Position numbers and translations under genes: made by a program. Positions 19,435-23,706 of a DNA stretch of 23,706 nucleotides are shown piece after piece. This stretch comes from Saccoglossus kowalevskii. Taxonomy: Eukaryota > Hemichordata > Enteropneusta > Harrimaniidae. The notes below the pieces were generated by a model, which was given only the letters and a program-made list of their open reading frames with translations, did not search any database and had not been told where the DNA came from. Within the stretch, counting starts at the first letter, position 1. Each line of letters starts with the position of its first letter. The DNA is taken from assembly GCF_000003605.2 (NCBI RefSeq), contig NW_003126902.1, positions 137,169-160,874 of the forward strand, given 5' to 3'.

Positions 19435-19870
19435 TAAAACTTTACACCATGTGCATTCTTGCTAAAAAATAATAGGCCCCTAGGGCTGCAGCCCATTGCC
19501 AAACCATACCCCCTATTGTGGGCACTGTAAATGTAGAGCAGACATATTGAATAAAAAAAAAACAACCTATTGCAGACATATATTGAGAACATCCTACTCC
19601 TATTGCGAGCATTCTCTGCAGTTTTTTTTTCTCACTCAAATGGGGTGTGATCAACTCAAACAAGCTATGGCCTAGGGTGGTGTATGGGAGTGGTTGTTCA
19701 AGAGGGGGCCTACAGAGGGCGCAGCAACCCTGTAAGTTTATTCCTGGGGGCCTATTGCAAACATTAGAATTTTAAAGGGGGCCTATTTGCCTCCCGTGCT
19801 GGCCCGCTTTAAAAGGTGAAAAACACCCCCTTCCCCGCTAAATTTGGAACACACATGGGGTAGTAACGGC
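19435..19870. repeat. C-rich block with recurring CCTATTG phrase, flanked by a 12-bp inverted pair
   Basis: A CCTATTG word, usually followed by a purine triplet and CAT or CACT, occurs at 19512, 19566, 19599 and 19751, with a CCTATTTG variant at 19782. Spacing varies. GGGGGCC precedes the last two. The block is bordered by GTCACTCTATAT (19423-19434) and its exact inverse (19871-19882). No coding role is seen. It may be a degenerate satellite-like insert between the transposase relic and the next element. Confidence 0.45.
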
Positions 19871-20428
19871 ATATAGAGTGACATATTCAGCTCCGAGAAA
19901 CAGTTATGGACACGTTACAGACTGATTTTAAGATATTAAAAAAAAATGGCCGTCATTTCCACAAATTTGATCAAATCTCAAAACAAAACATGGTGTTGTG
20001 TTATCTTGAAGTATAGTACTTATGTAGAAACTTTGAACTGAATCAGACCATATCTTATGGAGGAATCAGTACAAAAAAAAAAATGGTTACCAGTCGGCCA
20101 TCTTGGACGAATCTCAACAAAAAAAATTACATGCACCTATAACCAAATATGCAACCATACAAAGTTTGTTTGAAACCACCTTGTTCAGCTCCGAGAAACA
20201 GTTATGGACATGTTTAAATATCAGAATTTAGCAAATTTGAGAGAAAAATGGCTGCGAGTCAGCCATATTTTAATAATCAAATAAAAACGAAAATTTGCGT
20301 GCATATGTACGTCCATGTGCAAAGTTTGAACGAGATCGGTCAAAGGGTGTCCGAGATATGGCTCTGGACGAACACACTGAACCCAAATTAATAGTCCCCG
20401 TTTTCAGACTTTGTCCAAACGGGGGAGT
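19871..20428 (-). mobile_element. Relative of the hairpin-ended element, inverted and truncated
   Basis: Read on the minus strand it begins with the same kind of terminal hairpin: an ACTCCCCCGTTT arm (20428-20417) and an AAACGGGGACT arm (20403-20393). Modules follow with ATGGCTG...CAGCCAT (about 20248-20268), GGCCGACTGGTAACCAT (about 20083-20100) and GACGGCCAT (about 19947). A 28-bp phrase starting TTCAGCTCCGAGAAACAG recurs at 19887 and 20184, a 297-bp period like the dimer in copies 1 and 2. The sequence differs from those copies, so this is a sister family. The far end is not recognisable, presumably lost at the C-rich block. Confidence 0.55.
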
Positions 20429-20429
20429 A

Positions 20430-23264
20430 AAAAATCTGTCTACCTCAATTGAACATATCAGCAGATGTGTTTGAACCTATACAAAACTGACACATCTGAT
20501 AATATTGAAGTACCACTGTCATAATCAACACCTTGCAGTCAACTTCTACTAGAGAGTCAACCATCTTATCAAAAACCAACGCAAGAGTTAAAAATAGTTG
20601 AACTCTGGTGACCTTGCCCTTTGTTATATAATATAATTCCCTTTATCATAGTTTGTTTCAATATAAATATGCATTGTCATAATTAATTTTGAATACAAAC
20701 AAGTTTTGGGGTTGAACCAACAGCGGGGAATCAGTCTACCGAATGTCCATTAAAGATGTAAATATCTTACAAAAACATTGGTGCCTTATTTGTTTAATTA
20801 TTTTAAGGGACATAATTTCCAGCTTTATTCAAAGTAATTCTGATATTTTAGTATAAAAACAAATGCCCCATCTCAAAAAAAAGGGCTGCATTTAGACGTG
20901 AATAGATTCATAAAACATGCAAGATAACAGAAAATCTTAGCTGGCTTTTGTCCAAGTATTTTGTACAGGTGTCTGTCAAAAATTAATGATTCACTGAGAC
21001 AAATATGAACTGCCCATTGTGTGACTACTGTATTATATGAAAAGTAAAAAAACACCCTTTATGAATAGCTATCATGTTGCAAGCTCTGCTTTGTATGCAA
21101 ATCAACTTAAATAGTTAGTTGGTGTCCAGTGGAGGGAGAAGTCAACAGTACTGTTGCCTCCTGAGAATCTACATCTTCAAACACTGCAATCTTTGAAGTG
21201 CGTTTTTAAACTAGTATTATAAAAACTCTATCATTCTGTTCTAATAGCTGAAACATATTCCTGTGAGTTTTCATTTGTCGAATGAACTGTTTGTCAAATA
21301 CAGAATACATATATTTTAGAATAATTTTCTTTTTAAAATGTGGATGAAATGTTTTGCTTTTAATGTATTTTTTATGTATTGTTTTTGATTTGATAACTTT
21401 GAACTAAACAGATTTTCTATTAGCTTCAGATCTTGATCAAAGTTAGGCACCCAGTTCATAGGAATGCTTATATTGATTTTCTGACATCTTGTTTTCTGTA
21501 AAGATTTTATTGGTAGGTTTGCAAATGTGTATCAGACTGTGCAATCTCTCCATGAGTTGGTTTTGAAACCCAGTATGGGATTCTGAGATAAATTACAAGA
21601 TAAATCATTTGCTTCATTGAACACATACAACAATGCATATTTCCACTGAGATCAGTGAACTTTGATGTGTATCACCAGTGATCAGTCAAGTAGAAACAGT
21701 CAAAATATTTTATCAGATTTTCTCAATTTTTGCATGATATTTTCATACAGGACATCTGTTGTTCAAACTCAGTGAAGACTTTATACTGATGAATAAGGTG
21801 ACCAAGTTTGATGAAGTTTGGAATAGAATTAGTAAAGTTATTATGCATACAATAACAATTATTAACGACGACGACGACGGCAACAACAACAACGCCGGAC
21901 AAAATTTTTCCCTTAATATACCTTTCCCTTCCATCTTTGATGGTACGGGCAAGGTAATAATACTCAAGCAAATATATTTAGACCAGCTCAACACTGTTAT
22001 ATCCAGCCCCAATATTGAATATGCCATATATTGCATTTCAACCAACTGGACAAACTAGCAATTGCTCTATGGATGTGGACAAACCAGCAATATGTACCAC
22101 AACAATAGAACAGACATACATTAATATTAATATGTACTGGCACTATTGTTTTGTTATTGATTATACCACTGTATGACTGATGTTGAAATTGAACATTGAA
22201 TGCTGAACATACAAGTTAATTTTTGTTGTCACTATAAAAAAAATAGATATATGTACTGAAGCAAAATTGAACATAAATGTGACACCAGTTAAATAACCAG
22301 ATAAAAGAACTCTAGTGAACAGAGCAAACCATGGAAAAAACAGTGCAGTTATGGATCGACAATAGTAGGTTTATTACATGAATTGTGCATGAACCAGGAA
22401 ATCGTTGGTAATCTGTATTTCAAGGAAACTTAATATCTACAACAGTATTTTGATTGTCATGGTGTGTGTCAGTCTCCGTTGTATTTTAGTCTAGTGCCAT
22501 TTCTTTAAAAAAGTCCCTGCCTAAGAAGCAAGGGGCATTCTGGGAACTAGACTTTTTACAAAATTTAGGCATGCTGAATCCCATAAACTTTTTAATGGTC
22601 TAATTTGCATAAACAAAATGGTCGGCAAATTTTAAATTTTCTGCAATATCATAACAAGACAAGCGAATATGATGCATGAAATGTCTCTACCCATGTTTTC
22701 ATGGTTGGAGAATATTATAAAGACATTTCTAATGGAATTAAATTTACATTTAGATCTTTATGCAAATTAGCGACAGAAAACCCATTTTCCCCTATATGTC
22801 TCTGTAACTGAGGCAAGCAAACATGACAAATGAAGTTTCTAATCCATGTTTTTAGGGTCAGTAATGTATACTGTATTTGCTATGTTAGAAGCATATCTTC
22901 AATAGAAATGCATGTAAACCAAAAATTTGTTGTTTTATCCTGAATCATCTCTGTAATTTTCAAATGCACTACTAATAGAGCAAATACAGTATCATATTTA
23001 TAAATGTGAATTACCTCTTCTCTTTTTCTGAACTTGTGGCAGCTAAGAACACACAGTTATTGGTTTTAGGGATTATTGCAACACACATAGCATAAAGATG
23101 ACAAGTAAAATTTTATGAAAAGAATAAACATAACTATGTTGTACATTTCAATAATTACTAGTAAACTGTAGATCTTTTCTCGGATAATATTTATATATTT
23201 GAATTCCCACATACTGAAACTTCACATTCTGTTATACTTTTCCCCTTACTACAACTACACATTT
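20430..23264. other. Long AT-rich stretch without a recognised gene
   Basis: The longest open frame is 99-100 codons (21743-22058, both strands), with a (GAC)n microsatellite at 21866-21880 followed by CAACAACAACAACGCC. It resembles a repeat tail (AAGTTTGATGAAGTTTGG at about 21806) rather than a gene. 22580-22900 holds an imperfect repeat of about 160 bp. Part of the region nearest 23264 should be the 3' untranslated region and downstream flank of the EFL1 gene. No tRNA or other RNA gene is recognised. Confidence 0.4.
22580..22900 (+). repeat. Imperfect direct repeat of about 160 bp, two units
   Basis: Unit 1 (about 22599-22740) and unit 2 (about 22757-22880) share a TTTGCA/TATGCAAATTAG start, a GACAAGCGAATATGA or GGCAAGCAAACATGA middle, and a CCCATGTTTTCATGG or TCCATGTTTTTAGGG end. 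The similarity is degenerate and non-coding. Confidence 0.4.
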
Positions 23265-23273
23265 TTATTTATT
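23264..23273 (-). promoter_or_regulatory. Two overlapping AATAAA hexamers at the EFL1 stop codon
   Basis: On the minus strand AATAAATAAA runs through the TAA stop (23267-23265), giving hexamers at 23273-23268 and 23269-23264. No other AATAAA is seen in the next 100 bases, so these may be the poly(A) signal of a very short 3' untranslated region, though that is inference. Confidence 0.4.
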
Positions 23274-23453
23274 TCTTCCCAAAGTTCTTTGTTTCTCTCC
23301 ATGTTCAACTATTTTCTCCTCGACATGTAGTCCTTTACGTCTCCGTACACTGTCCATGTATTTGCGGGACTGGTTTTCGGAATCTGCTTTCTCACCAAAA
23401 TGTAATAGTTCTTCTTCTGTTGATGGTACCCAGTATGGGTCACTTAACACAGT
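23265..23453 (-). CDS. EFL1: EFL1, terminal coding exon (partial gene)
   Basis: Minus-strand exon of 62 codons plus stop. It reads [20 protein letters not shown], then [17 protein letters not shown] and [16 protein letters not shown] before the stop. This agrees closely with the C-terminus of animal elongation factor-like GTPase 1 as I recall it. EFL1 is a cytoplasmic EF-2 relative that works with SBDS to release eIF6 from pre-60S ribosomal subunits. The acceptor TTTTCAG (23454-23460) precedes the exon in phase 0 relative to the next codon (ACT). The preceding in-frame sequence ([17 protein letters not shown]) is intron read-through, not protein. The GTPase domain and earlier exons lie beyond the right edge of the window. 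Confidence 0.82.
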   Translation of the reverse strand, partial: TVLSDPYWVPSTEEELLHFGEKADSENQSRKYMDSVRRRKGLHVEEKIVEHGEKQRTLGRNK

Positions 23454-23706
23454 CTGAAAATTATAAGATGTACCATGTATGAATACACTTATATTCATTA
23501 TTGAAAGTATTCCAATTATGGTGAACCTTAAACTTTGCCAAATTATGTCTGAAAATATTTGGAATAAATTGGTAATACAAGTCATACATCGTGACAGTTT
23601 CTCAATCAATATTCCTCATTTATTATTTGTTCTAAAATTGTTATAGTCTCAGTAAAATTGGTCAGTCTGAGAAATATTAAGAATAGCCTGATGTTAATTT
23701 ATTACA
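23454..23706 (-). other. EFL1: Last intron of EFL1 (partial)
   Basis: AT-rich sequence upstream of the acceptor on the minus strand, with a TTATAATTTTCAG polypyrimidine-AG end. No further EFL1 exon is recognised before the window edge, so the donor is outside. Confidence 0.6.

Noticed and set aside
21743-22058. Open frames of about 100 codons on both strands around a (GAC)n microsatellite
   Set aside because: Low-complexity centre, no domain, and both strands open at once; it looks like a repeat tail.
23466-23609. N-terminal half of the minus-strand frame ending in EFL1
   Set aside because: It lies upstream of a clear TTTTCAG acceptor and does not resemble EFL1, so it is intron read-through.
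1-23706. CRISPR array, prophage or bacterial operon
   Set aside because: No regular spacer-repeat arrays or operons; introns, LINEs and animal gene families indicate a eukaryotic genome.

Overview
This window looks like a piece of an AT-rich animal genome, probably an aquatic invertebrate; I cannot narrow the phylum. The evidence is a spliced terminal exon that matches the C-terminus of the ribosome-maturation GTPase EFL1, an intact 287-residue glycine N-acyltransferase-like gene, and a dense set of decayed animal-type transposons: APE-type LINEs, a Kolobok-like transposase and small hairpin-rich DNA elements. There are no bacterial operons, rRNA or CRISPR arrays, and I found no convincing tRNA.

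Layout. 1-1770 holds no recognisable gene. 1771-2616 (minus) is a 5'-truncated LINE 3' end. 3056-4430 (plus) is a second LINE, from the end of the endonuclease into the reverse transcriptase (RT). 4447-5434 is a candidate solo LTR. 5668-6531 (minus) is the GLYAT-like gene, with an ETS-type promoter and a possible divergent start at 6843. 7065-10127 is a repeat domain bounded by a 26-bp inverted pair. It contains a minisatellite and copy 1 (7914-9686) of a hairpin-ended element. 10121-11115 (plus) carries later LINE domains that complement the 3056-4430 fragment. 12606-16620 (minus) is a broken ORF of a family I know only as uncharacterised animal or repeat-borne. It is split by a third LINE (12859-15134, plus) with an AATACC target duplication. 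17650-18599 is copy 2 of the hairpin-ended element, with a perfect target duplication. 18842-19415 is a Kolobok-like transposase relic. 19435-20428 holds a C-rich repeat and an inverted relative of the hairpin-ended element. 20430-23264 is essentially gene-free, and 23265-23453 (minus) is the last EFL1 exon.

Only two features look like functional host genes: the GLYAT-like enzyme and EFL1. They are unrelated in function and sit on the same strand about 17 kb apart, separated by nested transposons. The most interesting material is a small-element family with an 8-bp target duplication, terminal hairpins and repeated ATGGCC palindromes, and the uncharacterised ORF whose empty site can be read across the LINE insertion.
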